Origin: Cryptomeria japonica
Lineage: Eukaryota > Streptophyta > Pinopsida > Cupressales > Cupressaceae
Direction: 5' to 3'
NCBI RefSeq assembly: GCF_030272615.1
Contig: NC_081407.1
Span: forward strand, 315,732,456 to 315,796,455
DNA: 64,000 nucleotides
Shown here: one piece after another, positions 1 to 11,326 of the stretch
Position numbering within the stretch: the first letter of the stretch is position 1
Layout: every line of letters starts with the position of its first letter
Position numbers and translations under genes: made by a program
The notes under the pieces: model-generated
What the model was told of the DNA's origin: nothing
The model's database searches: none
Seen by the model: only the letters and a program-made list of their open reading frames with translations

Positions 1-64
1 GGGATCAAGCAACCCGAGTAGAGGTAGATCTAATGGACCAGGGAGAGGGTCCTACTTCTCAACC

Positions 65-3000
65 ATGAAATGCTACAACTGCCAAAAGTTAGGCCACTCT
101 GCTTATAGATGCCCAGAGAAGCCTAGTTCATCCTATGGAGGTGAAAAGAGAGTAAACTATGCTCAAGAAGATGGATGTAGTTCTAGAACTTCATCTTTGA
201 ATCACCTAGCTTTAGAAGATGGTGAGAGTTTGATGATCAAGAGAGTGTTAATGAAGAAGCCACATAGTGCAGAGGCCTCACAGAGAAGAGCATTGTTCAG
301 GATTAAGTGTAAAATCATGGGAAAGGTGTGTAAGGTGATCATAGATTCAGGATCCACAGATAACATCATATCAGAAGAAGCAGTGAGCAAATTGAAACTA
401 CCTAGGATACAACACAAGGAGCCATACAAAGCCACCTGGTTGAATAAGGGACAACATGTGTTGATAAATGAGTAAGCTTGGGTAGATTTCCACATTGGGG
501 GATATGTAGATAGAATCCTATGTGACATCCTTCCTATGGATGCTTGCCACCTGTTGTTGGGTAGACCATGGCAGTTTGACCAAAAAGCACAACATGATGG
601 GGAAAGAAACTCCTATTCATTTCAGAAAGATGGAGTAGCATATCAGATCCAATCCCTCATTGAAGAAGGAGAGAGCAGCAAAAAGCTACCTAACAACTTG
701 TTAGTGAATGAGAAAGAGTTCATACAAACACTAGAAGAGGGTGAAGGAGTAGGATTTGCACTCATAGTGAAGCCTAAGGAAGAAAAGGTAGAAAAGAAAG
801 TTGAGATACCACATGAGGTGCAGCAAATCCTTGATAACTTCAAACACATAATCAATGATGGTACATCTGCAACCTTACCACCTCCTAGAGCCATTAGCCA
901 TCAAATTGACTTCATTCCTAGAGCCTCTTTCCCCAATAAGGCAGCCTACAAGATGACCCCTGAACAAAATAAAGAGGTAGCAAGACAAATACAAGAACTC
1001 TTAGACCAAGGGCTGATTAGTAAAAGCATTAGTCCTTGTGCAATACCTACAGTATTGGCACCTAAGAAAGGTGGAACATGGAGACTTTGTACAGATTCCA
1101 AAGCCATAAACAAAATCAGCATCAGATATCGATTTCCCATACCCAGGATAGAAGATTTGATGGATTGTTTGGGGGGTGCACAGTATTTCAACAAGATTGA
1201 TTTCAAGAGTGGTTACCATTAGATAAGAATCAAAGAGGGGGATGAGTGGAAGACAACTTTCAAAATGAATGAGGGTCTCTATGAGTGGCTAGTCATGCCT
1301 TTTGGACTCTCTAATGCTCCCAGCACATTCATGAGGCTCATGAATGAAGTTTTACATGATTTCATTGGCAAATTTGTTGTAGTGTATCTAGATGATATTC
1401 TTATTTTCAGCAAGACTAAGGAAGAACACTTACAACATTTAGCTATTGTTTTGAAATAGTTATCTGATGAACAGCTAACCATAAATCTAGAAAAATGTGA
1501 TTTCATGCAGCAAGAATTAGTCTATCTTAGCTTTGTTTTATCAGGAGGCAATCTGAAAATGGATCACTCAAAGGTTGCAGCAATAACCAATTGGCCAACT
1601 CCTAAGACAGCCAGTGATGTTAGAAGCTTCCATGGTTTGGCCCAATTTAACAGAAAGTTTATCAAGGGATTCAGTGAGATTTGTGCTCCAATGTTGGACA
1701 CCATCAAAGGGGGTGTAAAGGTAAAATTTCAATGGACAATTGCAGCAAATTTTAATTATTGAAAACTAAAGTAGCTACTCAACTAGTGCTCATTTTGCCT
1801 AGTTTTGATAAGCTTTTAACTATTGAATGTGATGCTAGTAATATTGTTGTAGGAGCTATTTTAAGTCAAGAAAATAGACCAGTAGCATTCTTTAGTGAAA
1901 AGTTAAATGATGAAAAGAAAAACTACTCATCCTATGATTTAGAACTTTATGCATTAGTACAAGTACTTAGGAAATGGAGACACTATCTTCTTCCTAAAGA
2001 GTTTGTTGTATATATAGATAATCAGGCACTCAGTTTCTTGAACTCACAGGATAAACTGAATCATAGGCATGTTAAATGGGTAGAATATTTACAAGCTTAC
2101 ACTTTTACTCTTAAGCATAAGAAGGGTCAGTTGAATAAAGTAGCAGATGCTTTGAGTAGAAGATTGTTAACTATTCATGAGATTCAAGTTCAGAGTATCG
2201 GTATTGATAGTTTCAGGGACATGTATCCTACTGATAATGATTTTTTTGAAACTTATAAAGTTTGTAAATATTTTGAGAATAACTTCCATGGTGCCTATGT
2301 TTATTTCACTTTGTAGGATGGTTTTTTATTCAGGAGTGGACAGTTGTGTGTTCCATAGGGTTCTATGAGAGAGAACCTCATTCAAGAGAAGCACAATGGG
2401 TGCTTAAGTGGACATTTCAGTCTCAATAAGACCTTAGAGTTGGTTCAAAGGTTCTATTATTGGCCTAAGATGTAGAGAGACATTAGGAGGTATGTTAAAC
2501 AGTGCTTGGTATGCCAAAAAGAAAAAGGTAACTCCTCTAATGCTGGTTTATATCAGCCTCTTCCCATTCCACATAGGCCTTGGGATTGCATTAGCATGGA
2601 TTTTGTAGTAGGATTACCTAGAGCTCAAGCAGGATTTGATAGCATCTTTGTGGTAGTTGATAGATTCAGTAAGATGGCTCACTTCATTCCTTGCAAAACA
2701 ACACATGATGCAAGTCATATTGCTTATTTATTTTTCAAGGAAGTTGTTAGGATTCATGGTTTGCCTACTAGCATTGTATCTGATAGAGATGTTAAGTTTC
2801 TTGGTCATTTCTGGAAAACATTGTGGAAGAGATTGGGTACTAATCTCTCTTTTGGTTCAACTTATCATCCACAAACTGATGGCCAAATAGAAGTTGTGAA
2901 CAAGTCTCTTGGAAACATGCTTAGGTGTTTGACAAAGGAATATGGGCAGAGTTGGGATCAACTCATTCATCAAGCATAATATGCCTACAATGATAGTGTT

Positions 3001-3675
3001 AACCTATCTACAGGTAAAAGTCCATTTGAAGTTGTTTATGGTATGCATCCAAGGGGTATATTGGAGTTAAGGGATATCACTAACTTGTAGCATAAGAGTG
3101 GGACAACAAATGACATGGCTCATTCCATGAAGGAGGTTCATGAGCAAGTGAGACAAGCTCTCCAAGACATCTCTCAAAAAGTCAAGGCAAGAGTGGATGC
3201 TACAAAGAGAGATGTTCAGTTTGCCATAGGTGATTATGTAATGGTTCATTTGAATAAGGAAAGGCTACAAAAGGGAGTTCCAAGCAAGCTTTAGATGAGG
3301 AGGATAGGCCCTTGCAAGATCTTGGCTAAGTATGGGTCTAATGCTTATAAAGTTGATTTGCCTACTAATGTTTCTTTGTCCCCCATTTTTAATGTTGTAG
3401 ATCTGATTGCTTTCAAAGGGAAGCCACTTGAGGAGGTTCAAAGAGTTTCAGATGTTTCCAATTCTCTTTCTGATCTATCTCTCCCTTCTCTTTCTTTTCC
3501 CCATGCTGAACAGGTTCTAGACTCCAGAGTTCTCAAAAAGACAAGGCATCATACCTACATGGAACATCTCATCAAGTGGAAGGATCAGCCTATCTCTGAA
3601 GCCACTTGGATACCTGATGCTCACTTTCAGAAAGTTGACATTTCTTCTTCTTTTTTGCCTCAAGGAGTCACATGA
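65..3675 (+). pseudogene. Gypsy-1 gag-pol remnant with C-terminal chromodomain
   Basis: The CCHC knuckle CYNCQKLGHSAYRC lies at 71-112. The protease core DSGSTDNIIS follows near 345. RT runs from about 940 to 1480 and keeps its catalytic motif [10 protein letters not shown] near 1384. RNase H lies at about 1810-2160 with ECDAS, the LELYA glutamate and YIDNQ. Integrase has an HHCC finger at about 2390-2515 and a DDE core at about 2640-2900 (VVVDRFSK, SDRDVKF, QIEVVN). The chromodomain, with LIKWKDQPISEATW, lies at about 3520-3640. Stops occur at 473, 1220, 1457, 2314, 2356, 2473, 2977, 3088 and 3292, mostly TAG where relatives carry Gln. Near 1760 the reading shifts or stops without a simple explanation. 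The element cannot make its polyprotein. Confidence 0.92.
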
Positions 3676-3685
3676 CTTCTTTGTT

Positions 3686-3696
3686 ATGGGGGGAGT
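3686..3696 (+). other. Gypsy-1 polypurine tract
   Basis: A run of six G flanked by purines (ATGGGGGGAGT) lies 11 bp after the chromodomain stop and just before a TG that can begin the 3' LTR (3701, TGCAGGAGC). Position and composition fit the plus-strand primer of an LTR retrotransposon. Confidence 0.7.
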
Positions 3697-3700
3697 CTAG

Positions 3701-4210
3701 TGCAGGAGCACCTAGTTGAGTCAAAACTCCATTTTTCTGGGTATTTCATGCTTATATGTTTGTAAAGTCTTGTCCTAGGTTTTTTTGTTTTTTTAGGTTG
3801 TTTTGAGTCATTTGTAGTGGTTTTGATCTTATTTTGGGCTTGAGAGATCAAATCTTGCATTTCAGGCCTTGAGTTGACAATTTTTGGCCAAAATGTGAAA
3901 AATGGCCAAAAAGGTCTCCTAATGGTTTCAAGAGCATTGAAACATGTTTTTTTAGTGTTTCTAAGAATTTATAAGTTTTTAAGTCAAGTTGATGAGGTTA
4001 GATTGTGAAAAATGCATCTTGGAGCAAGAAAAATTGTCATTTGACTTAAGAAAGTTGTCAAAATTGTCTTTTTCTTGCAAAATGAAATTTTGAAGCCTCT
4101 TATCTATACAAGGGCATGGAAACCAACTTGAACAACTATATAAGGCCTCCCTTTGCCTTGGAAATGGTTGTCTATTGTACTTACAAGTGGAATTTAATAG
4201 AAATCAAGTG
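3701..4210 (+). repeat. Gypsy-1 3' LTR, first part
   Basis: This is non-coding sequence directly after the polypurine tract. The left boundary is inferred from the tract and a TG dinucleotide. The 5' LTR is outside the window, so no LTR pair can be aligned. The LTR is cut at 4210 by the TIR element, and the matching flank resumes at 9702 after the duplicated CAAGTG. No gene is seen here. Confidence 0.6.
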
Positions 4211-4240
4211 GGTAAGTGCACAAAGATGGTGGTCAAAAAG
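4205..4240 (+). repeat. TIRe-1 left target duplication and terminal inverted repeat
   Basis: CAAGTG (4205-4210) is followed by GGTAAGTGCACAAAGATGG and a stretch ending in AAAAAGG. The same hexamer and the inverted terminus occur at 9671-9701. A similar terminus (GGTAAGTGCACCAAGACGG) starts a second element at 51423, which supports a real family end. Confidence 0.75.
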
Positions 4241-5185
4241 GGGGGTATAAGTGGACACTTTTTTTCTGAAATCAGGGGAACGTGAACTTAGAGGAAAAAT
4301 TTGAAAGTCATCTACTCAAGGTATGAAGACAATAAAAGAACAAATATTGTAGTACTCTGAATCTAGTTTCCAAACTACTAAACTTCTTTAAAATTGGATA
4401 AGATTAAGGGAGTCAAATCCTTCGCGCACGAAAAACTGACCCTATTTTTTTTTCTGAAAAAACATAACATAGTGTTTGACGTGCGCATCAAAAAAGTCAT
4501 AGTTAGATTTAATATTTTGACAAATTCTTTGGCAGAAAGATAGTTAAGAGTGAGCACTAGAAGATGTGTATTTTTTTGTAATTTTTTGTTGAGTATTTTT
4601 TTTTAAATGATTTTTCCAATTGAGCACATCCTGAAAATTCGGTACCTATCCATGCGCAAAGCATAAGTTGCACTAAACAAATCAAAAATACATTTTTTTT
4701 TTTAAATTGTAAAGAATCAAGTGCACTACAATAATATATAAAGTTTTTAAAATTTGGATAAGTATAACAAAAGTTATTCAAAAAATGGTGCACCTATGTC
4801 TGTGAGAACTATGGAGACACTAGTAAAAGAAATTCAATAATAATATGTTATTGTTGTTCAAATTCAAAAAAAAATTATATGGTTAGAAAGCTCAGAAGAT
4901 GGGTGAAAATATGGTGGCAATTTTAGAAATACCCACTTTATGAAGTGTAAACCTGATGATGACAAAATCGATAAAACAAGTTGATAAAATAAAACACATC
5001 CAAAATGAGAGAAATGGAGGGAAATCAAACTTCCAATCCGTAGCTTTGTCATCCAGGCCTATTTCCAAGCCTAAAAAGTCAAAAGTGCGTATGGGGTACG
5101 TGTGGTTTAAAAAGCGTGTACGAGGTATTTATAGTGTAAGAAGCGCGTATGTGCGTGTTTCCCATTAAATAGCGCATACGCGCTA
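4240..5185. other. TIRe-1 left subterminal region, no gene
   Basis: AT-rich non-coding DNA with scattered CpG-rich motifs that stand out from the background: TTCGCGCACG near 4424, GACGTGCGCATC near 4479, and a cluster at 5083-5185 (GTGCGTATGGGGTACG, GCGTGTACGAGG, GCGCGTATGTGCG, GCGCATACGCGC). The right end has a matching cluster, so these look like subterminal transposase-binding repeats. No coding region is supported. Confidence 0.55.
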
Positions 5186-5325
5186 TTATATAATATGATA
5201 TTCTATGTATAATATGTGTATATTCATATAATATATGTAATATATAATATGTGTATAATATGACATTGTATATATAATATGTTTATATACATATAATATA
5301 TTAAACATATATATACACATGTAAG
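5186..5325. repeat. Imperfect TA-rich repeat
   Basis: Degenerate tandem repetition of TATAATATGTGTATA-like words over about 140 bp, directly left of the (CT)n tract. No gene. Confidence 0.7.
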
Positions 5326-5355
5326 TGTATCGTCTCTCCCTCTCAAACGCATACA

Positions 5356-5358
<3 letters not shown>

Positions 5359-5410
<52 letters not shown>

Positions 5411-5671
5411 TCTCCCTTCCTCCATGCCCCATCCCTCTTTCTCTTCTTCTCTCCCTCCATACCCCACTACAATTGTGTCTGCACTTCTATAGAAGTGAAT
5501 TTATTTCTTATCTACAACTTCCTCTTTGATTTTTATCATGTATTCTCTCCCTCCCTCTACCTCTCCCTTCCCCCCATGTTCTCTCCCTCTCTCCCTCTCC
5601 CCTACCTCTCTCTCCTCTCTCTCCCTCTCCCCTCTCCTCTCCCTCTCTACCTCTCTCTCCCTCTCCCACCC

Positions 5672-5735
<64 letters not shown>

Positions 5736-5799
5736 TCTCTACCTTCCCTCCCCCTCTTCTCTCCCTCTCTCCCTCCCTCTACCTCTCCCATCCCCCCAT

Positions 5800-5853
<54 letters not shown>

Positions 5854-5890
5854 CTCTCTCTCTCTCTCTCCCTCCTTCTCTCCCTCCTCT

Positions 5891-5931
<41 letters not shown>

Positions 5932-5949
5932 TCTCTCTCTCTCACTCAA

Positions 5950-5980
<31 letters not shown>

Positions 5981-6028
5981 CCTCCTTCTCTGTCTCTGTC
6001 TCTATCTCTATCTCTGTCTCTCTCCCTA

Positions 6029-6081
<53 letters not shown>

Positions 6082-6170
6082 CCCCACCCCCTCCCCCCTC
6101 CCCTCTCCCCTCTCCCTCTCCTTCCTCTCTCTCCCCTCTTCCACCCCCATCTTCCTCTCCCTCCTCCTCT

Positions 6171-6232
<62 letters not shown>

Positions 6233-6290
6233 CTTCCCCCTCTCTCTCTCTCTCTCCCCTCTCCTCTCCCTCTCTCTCTCTCCCCTCTCT

Positions 6291-6321
<31 letters not shown>

Positions 6322-6371
6322 ACCTCTCCCTTCCCCCCATGTTCTCTCCCTCTCCCTCTGCCCTCTCCTCT

Positions 6372-6405
<34 letters not shown>

Positions 6406-6580
6406 CCCCTCCCTCTACCTCTCCCTTCCCCCCATGTTCTCTCCCTCTCTCTCCCTCTCCCCTCTCCTCTCCCTCTCTCTCCCTCTCCCCTCTCTTCTCC
6501 CTCTCCTCCCTCTCTTTCCCTCTCCCCTCTCCTCTCCCTCTCTCCCTCTCCCACCCCCCCTCTTCTCTCTCTCTCTCTCT

Positions 6581-6621
<41 letters not shown>

Positions 6622-6787
6622 TCCCTCCCTCTCCCTCCTTCCCTCTCTCCTCTCTCCCCTCTCTCTCTCTCCTCCCTCTCTCCCTCTCCCTCTCCCTCCT
6701 CCCTCTCCCCCTCTCCCACCCCCCTCTTCCTCTCCCTCCTCCTCTCCCTCCACCTCCCTCCTCCTCTCCCTCTCCCCTCTCCCACCC

Positions 6788-6829
<42 letters not shown>

Positions 6830-6949
6830 TCCCTCCTTCTCTCCTCCTCTCATCTCTCTCTCTCTCTCTCTCCCCTCCCTCCTCCCTCTCCCCTCTCCCA
6901 CCCCCCTCTTCCTCTCCCTCCACCTCCCCCTCTCCCCTCTCCCACCCCC

Positions 6950-7005
<56 letters not shown>

Positions 7006-7053
7006 CTCCCTCTCCCATCTCCCACCCCCCTCTTCCTCTCCCCTCTCCCACCC

Positions 7054-7101
<48 letters not shown>

Positions 7102-7120
7102 TCCCTCTCTCTCTCTCTCT

Positions 7121-7158
<38 letters not shown>

Positions 7159-7195
7159 TCCTCTCTCTCTCCCCCTCTCCCCTCTCCCACCCCCC
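5359..7195. repeat. Long (CT)n polypyrimidine microsatellite
   Basis: About 1.8 kb is almost pure pyrimidine on the plus strand apart from 5463-5560. Perfect (CT)n blocks alternate with CCCTCTCC spacers and recurring longer words such as CTCCCACCCCCCTCTTC and TACCTCTCCCTTCCCCCCAT. The long open frames of Ser/Leu/Pro (plus) or Arg/Glu/Gly (minus) follow from the composition and are not genes. The tract lies inside TIRe-1, between the last recognisable exon of its gene and its left subterminal region. Confidence 0.97.
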
Positions 7196-7387
7196 TATTG
7201 AAGGTTGAAAACAATTAATTTTACATATCAAATAAAAGTGTACCAATTCCTGATGTGCTTCTCCAGTGCAAGGAGGAGGGTTCGCCATTGACGAAATAGG
7301 TATGGATATTTATTATAATATATCACAAGTTCACATGTACGTGTGCATATAATCATGAAATCAAGAAAATAAAGTAGAGATACATAC

Positions 7388-9298
7388 CTCCGCCCTCTCT
7401 TGATTCGTGGGCGAATCAGGTGCATTCAACATATCCACAAATCTCAATGGCCGCTGTACATATAAAATAGACAAAAAACACTAATCAATCTACAAACCCC
7501 AAATAATACTTGATTTCAACATTTTCAAACAATTGTACAACTAAAAATGTGTTCAATTACCTTCTTCACACATTTTGGCGTCTTCGAGATATTCTTTTTC
7601 TTCAGACGAGCCCTAGACGCGGAGGGGGTGCCCTAAAAATAGAAAATTAACGTGAGATATTAGTACAGATAATAAATTAAACATAATTTTAAAAATCTAA
7701 AATGAAATGACTTGCATATTCCATCAAAACAATACATAAAAAGAGTTGTACAAAATATGATATTGTATAGCCTTGTAGGCCAAAATCGATTGCCGATAGC
7801 GTGATGTCATCAATCTAGGACATTTCATCCCCTGTCAACAACTACAAACTAGAAATTGGACCAAGCATTAAAGATAGTTAGTATATCTTGCATTTTTTTG
7901 AATTCAAAGTGTACTATTCTATTTTAACATGTTACAAAATTTATACCTCAGGCGTCGAAGTTGCAGCTGTGGTAACTGGGGGAGGTGTATGGGATACCGC
8001 TGCTGCATCCTGAAATGCATATTATTTGTCTCAATTTAAATCGATGTATAAATGAAAATTCATTTATGTAATTACAAAATTAAAATGACTGATAAATAAA
8101 ATGTTATGAATTCAAATCAACACACCTGTGTCTATGGCTCATGGGAAAACACCATGTCCATCAACTCATCTGTCAGCGCGACATCCTCAATTGTGTGAGC
8201 CTGACATCTACAACTGCAAATCATGCATAGATGATATGAGTATCCATCTATACCGGCTGCATCATCTATCCCCGAGCATATCCCTGAGCAATTGACACAC
8301 ATATGCTTGATGGGCTCTCTGTCGCCCTCTAACGGCTCATCATCCAATACAATAGGGTGTGCTAATGATGTCCCATGCTGGATGATGGCACCAGTCAATG
8401 TTGTGGCCACCTAAAGAGTCTGTAGCTCCATCGACTCTTTCAACTCTAATGGGACAGCCTGATGCACCTTGGGTTTGGGTGCTAGGGGGCGGTGACTCTC
8501 CGCGGCTAATCGCCTACGGGCTCCAGGTCTATCTTGGGCAGAGCCACCACCTCTACCATGAAACTCTCTCATGTCAAAATAATTTGGGTGCACATTGAGC
8601 ACAAACTCACAATATATTTTTCTCAAAAAATATAATGGCACCTCATAATTATTACAAGGTGGATCGTCAAAGACCATCCACCACCTTTGCCAAAAAAGAT
8701 TCTTCATCTGCACATTGGTACACCAATGTATGGGAAACCTCTTTGCATTAGGAGGTAATGACTGACCAGTTTTGGGGTCAACAAAAAGGGCACATATTTG
8801 TTGTTTAGAAATATTTTTGTTTTTAACTCCATCGTATGATAGCCCATTGGCATAGAATTGACGACACCTATCCCTAAAGCTTCCCCATTTGGTAATTTCA
8901 GTGGAAACAACTATGGCACCACTAGCTAATGTTTCTAGGCTAGTGGCGAGGGATTGATGATGGTCAAGTTTAGAAGTTTTCAATTTTACAATCAGTCTAT
9001 TGATTTTAGATGTATTTTGCCCTAACTGATTAATTAATTCTTCCTGTGTTTCGGTTGTGTGGTCAAAAGGAGGAATTGGGGGTTGTTCTTGTATGTTTTC
9101 AGGAGGTGCATTTGGTTGTTCTTGTGGGTTTTCAGGAGGTGCATTTGGTTGTTCTTGTTTTGGATTAGAAGAATTTGGTTTTTGAAACAAAAAATGAAAA
9201 AACCTAATCAAAATTAATGAAATTAAATTCAAAATGTAAAACAAATTGCATAAACCAGAAAGAAAGACAAAAAAAAACAAAAACTAACCTTGATCCAT
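7388..9298 (-). pseudogene. TIRe-1 multi-exon gene of unknown function
   Basis: A spliced minus-strand gene. Exon 1 starts ATGGATCAAG at 9298 with a GT donor at 9288. The main exon runs from about 9200 to 8126. Short exons at 8009-7947, 7632-7561 and 7453-7388 are each bounded by AG and GT and are 63, 72 and 66 nt, all multiples of three; a further exon starts near 7831. The protein begins with a Pro-rich repeat (EQPNAPPENPQ twice) and a helical stretch. A core follows with QFYANGLSYDGVKNK, RFPIHWC, WWMVFDDPPCNNYEVP and GRGGGS, and then a Cys-rich segment (CVNCSGIC, CMICSCRC). Stops at 8411 and 8132 are TAG where CAG fits. The core recurs at 59535-60320, so it is a family trait. No known domain was recognised and the function is unknown. 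Confidence 0.6.
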
Positions 9299-9419
9299 AG
9301 CCTGAGGACAAATTTTGCACCTCGTTCGTAGTTTAGCTTAAAAAATGGGAAAAAAAGAAAGTAAAAAATGCGCTTTTCGGGTAAATGACGACCCAGTTTT
9401 TTTTTAAAACTTTTTTCGT

Positions 9420-9640
9420 CAAGCACCACGTATGCGGTTTTACTAGGATTATTAGCGTGTACGTGCTCATTTTCCTATAAGCAATGTGTACACGCTAATT
9501 TTCCTAGGTGTAGCGCATACGTGCTCAGTTTCCTAAGCTTAGCAGGTACGCGCTACCTTTTCTAGGCTCACGAAGAACAAACCTAAGCGCATACGCGGGA
9601 ATTTTAAATTTTAAAACCGCGTACGCGCTGCCTGTTTTTC
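9420..9640. repeat. TIRe-1 right subterminal repeat cluster
   Basis: At least six variants of a GCGTAYGCGC / AGCGCATACGTGCT motif, separated by TTTTCCTAGG-like spacers, lie between the gene start and the right terminal inverted repeat. The CpG density contrasts with the AT-rich surroundings. The left end has a similar cluster at 5083-5185. Subterminal motif arrays are known binding sites for transposases in families such as CACTA; that role is inferred here. Confidence 0.65.
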
Positions 9641-9670
9641 CAATTTTTTTTTGGGTGGTGTCCACTTTTC

Positions 9671-9701
9671 TGACCACCATCTTTGTGCACACGCCCAAGT
9701 G
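9671..9701 (-). repeat. TIRe-1 right terminal inverted repeat and target duplication
   Basis: TGACCACCATCTTTGTGCAC is the exact inverse of the left terminus, and CAAGTG at 9696-9701 repeats 4205-4210. Confidence 0.75.
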
Positions 9702-11326
9702 TTTTTGGCTTTTATGACTGTTTTTCTTCCTTTTTGAGGGGCAGTCCATACTGTAGCTATACAATCCATACTGTGCCTTTTGGGAAGTTGAGATGTTGTT
9801 GTATTAGGACTTCTCATGTACTTGTTTCATTGATTTTTCTTTTGCAAAGTGCTTATTCAAAAAGTTTTGTAAATGGTGCATTTGTTGCCCTGCCAGGGGT
9901 TTGGAGTTGTAAGATGCATCAACTTGGTTGATCCAGGATTGGGAACCCTTCTATGGATTCTACCAAGTTGATCCATGTGTATATAATGTATATATTTTTC
10001 TTTTTGTGCCAAAAGAATGGTTTGAAGATGCTATTGAGTGATTACTAGGCAAGTGTTTGTCATTTGGCTAGTAACTTGATAAAGACTCAAAGTTTGCACT
10101 CAAAGGTAATTGAGTGAGAAAATGATTGTAACAATGGTCTCGAAATGTGACCAAGAATTGAAGCACCATCTTGATGTATTAGAATAATTTACACCTTGTA
10201 ATCATTCCCATTTTGTAGACAAAACAGCGAGTTCACTATTTTTGGGAAAGTTGTTGTCATTTTGCTTAATGGAATGCTTTTAAGCATCATCCACACCTTG
10301 GAAAACTAAGGGAAATGTAATAGGAGTTATTCTAATGCTTCTTAGACCTCTTTGAGGTATTCTCTCTATACAAAATTATTCCTTGTGCAGGTTTTAAAGA
10401 GGAGACAACAATTGACTGCCAAAAGACAATGAAAAGATAGTGACAGCGACTGTTTTCCTTCTATTTGCCAAGTGTTTGGCACAATACCAGTCCAACTAAG
10501 TCAGGGGAAGCTTAAATATGGTGTGGCAGAGGTAACCAAGCGGCCAGGGAGTTTGAAACAAGTCCAAAGGAGTGTAACTATGGTGGAAGCACTCAAAACC
10601 CTACAAAACCCTCAATTTATGCCATAAAAAGTGGATAGTCTGAAAACCACTCTAAAAGTGAGCTAAACCTCAAAACTCCTTGAGCACTCAACCCTAAAAC
10701 ATCATCCCAAGCTTATTTTGTGGTTAAAATGGCCATCATTGACCAGTGGGAGCAAAAAAGGGCCAATTAGGCCTCCACAGGCTAGTAGCCCTGCTGCATA
10801 ACACACAAATTGGCAGTTTTTGTAAAATTGCATGAACCGGTTGGGAAATGAAACTTGGGCTTATAAAACTTAAAGAAAGCACTCCTAGCAAACCACCAAG
10901 TGTAATTTGAGACTCCAAGATAATGTGCGACCTCATTTGGGGTAGTTGAGCCTTATTAATGAGTTTGAGTAAGTTGTGGGTTATAGGCCTAAAACTAGAA
11001 GATGAGCATTCCATGAAGAATTTTACCTTGCTTCCCCTGCATTTCCATGTGGAAAACCCCTAGTACACATTGAAACTAAAGGTTGAAGAGCCCAAGTGCC
11101 AAGCATGAGTAAGTGTGGTTGGTTAGGTGAGAATATTGAGTAGTTCTGTGCATGGGCAAGTGTCATAACCAGTAAGGGAGTTGGCTAGGCAATAAGACCT
11201 TGAGTGCTTGGTATTATGACAGTCAGACAAGTTGAGTAAACATACACAAAAGAATCTATAAGTCTTTGGTAACAAGGTGATCCTTCTTGAGCAATTTATC
11301 CTTGTGAGCACTTACCTACCAAGCTC
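9702..11326. other. Probable Gypsy-1 LTR remainder and unclassified DNA
   Basis: After the TIRe-1 duplication the sequence should continue the Gypsy-1 LTR. No partner LTR is in the window, so its end cannot be placed. The stretch is AT-rich and non-coding; the short open frames at 10736-11014 and 11123-11311 have no recognisable motifs. I see no gene or RNA. Confidence 0.5.

Larger units (their letters stand above)
1..4210 (+). mobile_element. Gypsy-1: degenerate Ty3/gypsy chromovirus, 5' end outside window
   Basis: Ordered gag zinc knuckle, protease, reverse transcriptase, RNase H, integrase and chromodomain remnants read on the plus strand from 65 to 3675. A polypurine tract and the beginning of a 3' LTR follow. 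The element enters from the left edge, so its 5' LTR and most of gag are not visible. About ten in-frame stops make it non-coding as it stands. The 3' LTR is interrupted at 4210 by a DNA-type element and appears to resume at 9702. The integrase-then-chromodomain order is that of chromoviruses; the exact lineage is not assigned. Confidence 0.93.
4211..9695. mobile_element. TIRe-1: DNA-type element with terminal inverted repeats
   Basis: The left end (from 4211) and the reverse complement of the right end (to 9695) share GTGCACAAAGATGGTGGTCA and later a GTGGACAC block; 22 of the first 25 bases agree. Identical CAAGTG hexamers flank the element (4205-4210 and 9696-9701). They are read as a target-site duplication. 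The boundary is ambiguous by one G/C, so AAGT with ends GGG/CCC also fits. Inside are subterminal GCG-rich motifs at both ends, a minus-strand multi-exon gene and a long (CT)n tract. No transposase with a recognisable DDE or RNase H core was found, so the superfamily is unassigned and this copy may be non-autonomous. Confidence 0.72.

Noticed and set aside
5495-7214. Long open frames of Ser/Leu/Pro or Arg/Glu/Gly over the (CT)n tract
   Set aside because: Any frame through a CT repeat is open; the protein composition simply mirrors the dinucleotide repeat.
10736-11014. 92-codon minus-strand ORF
   Set aside because: No motif, no conserved neighbours, in probable LTR or unclassified repeat DNA.
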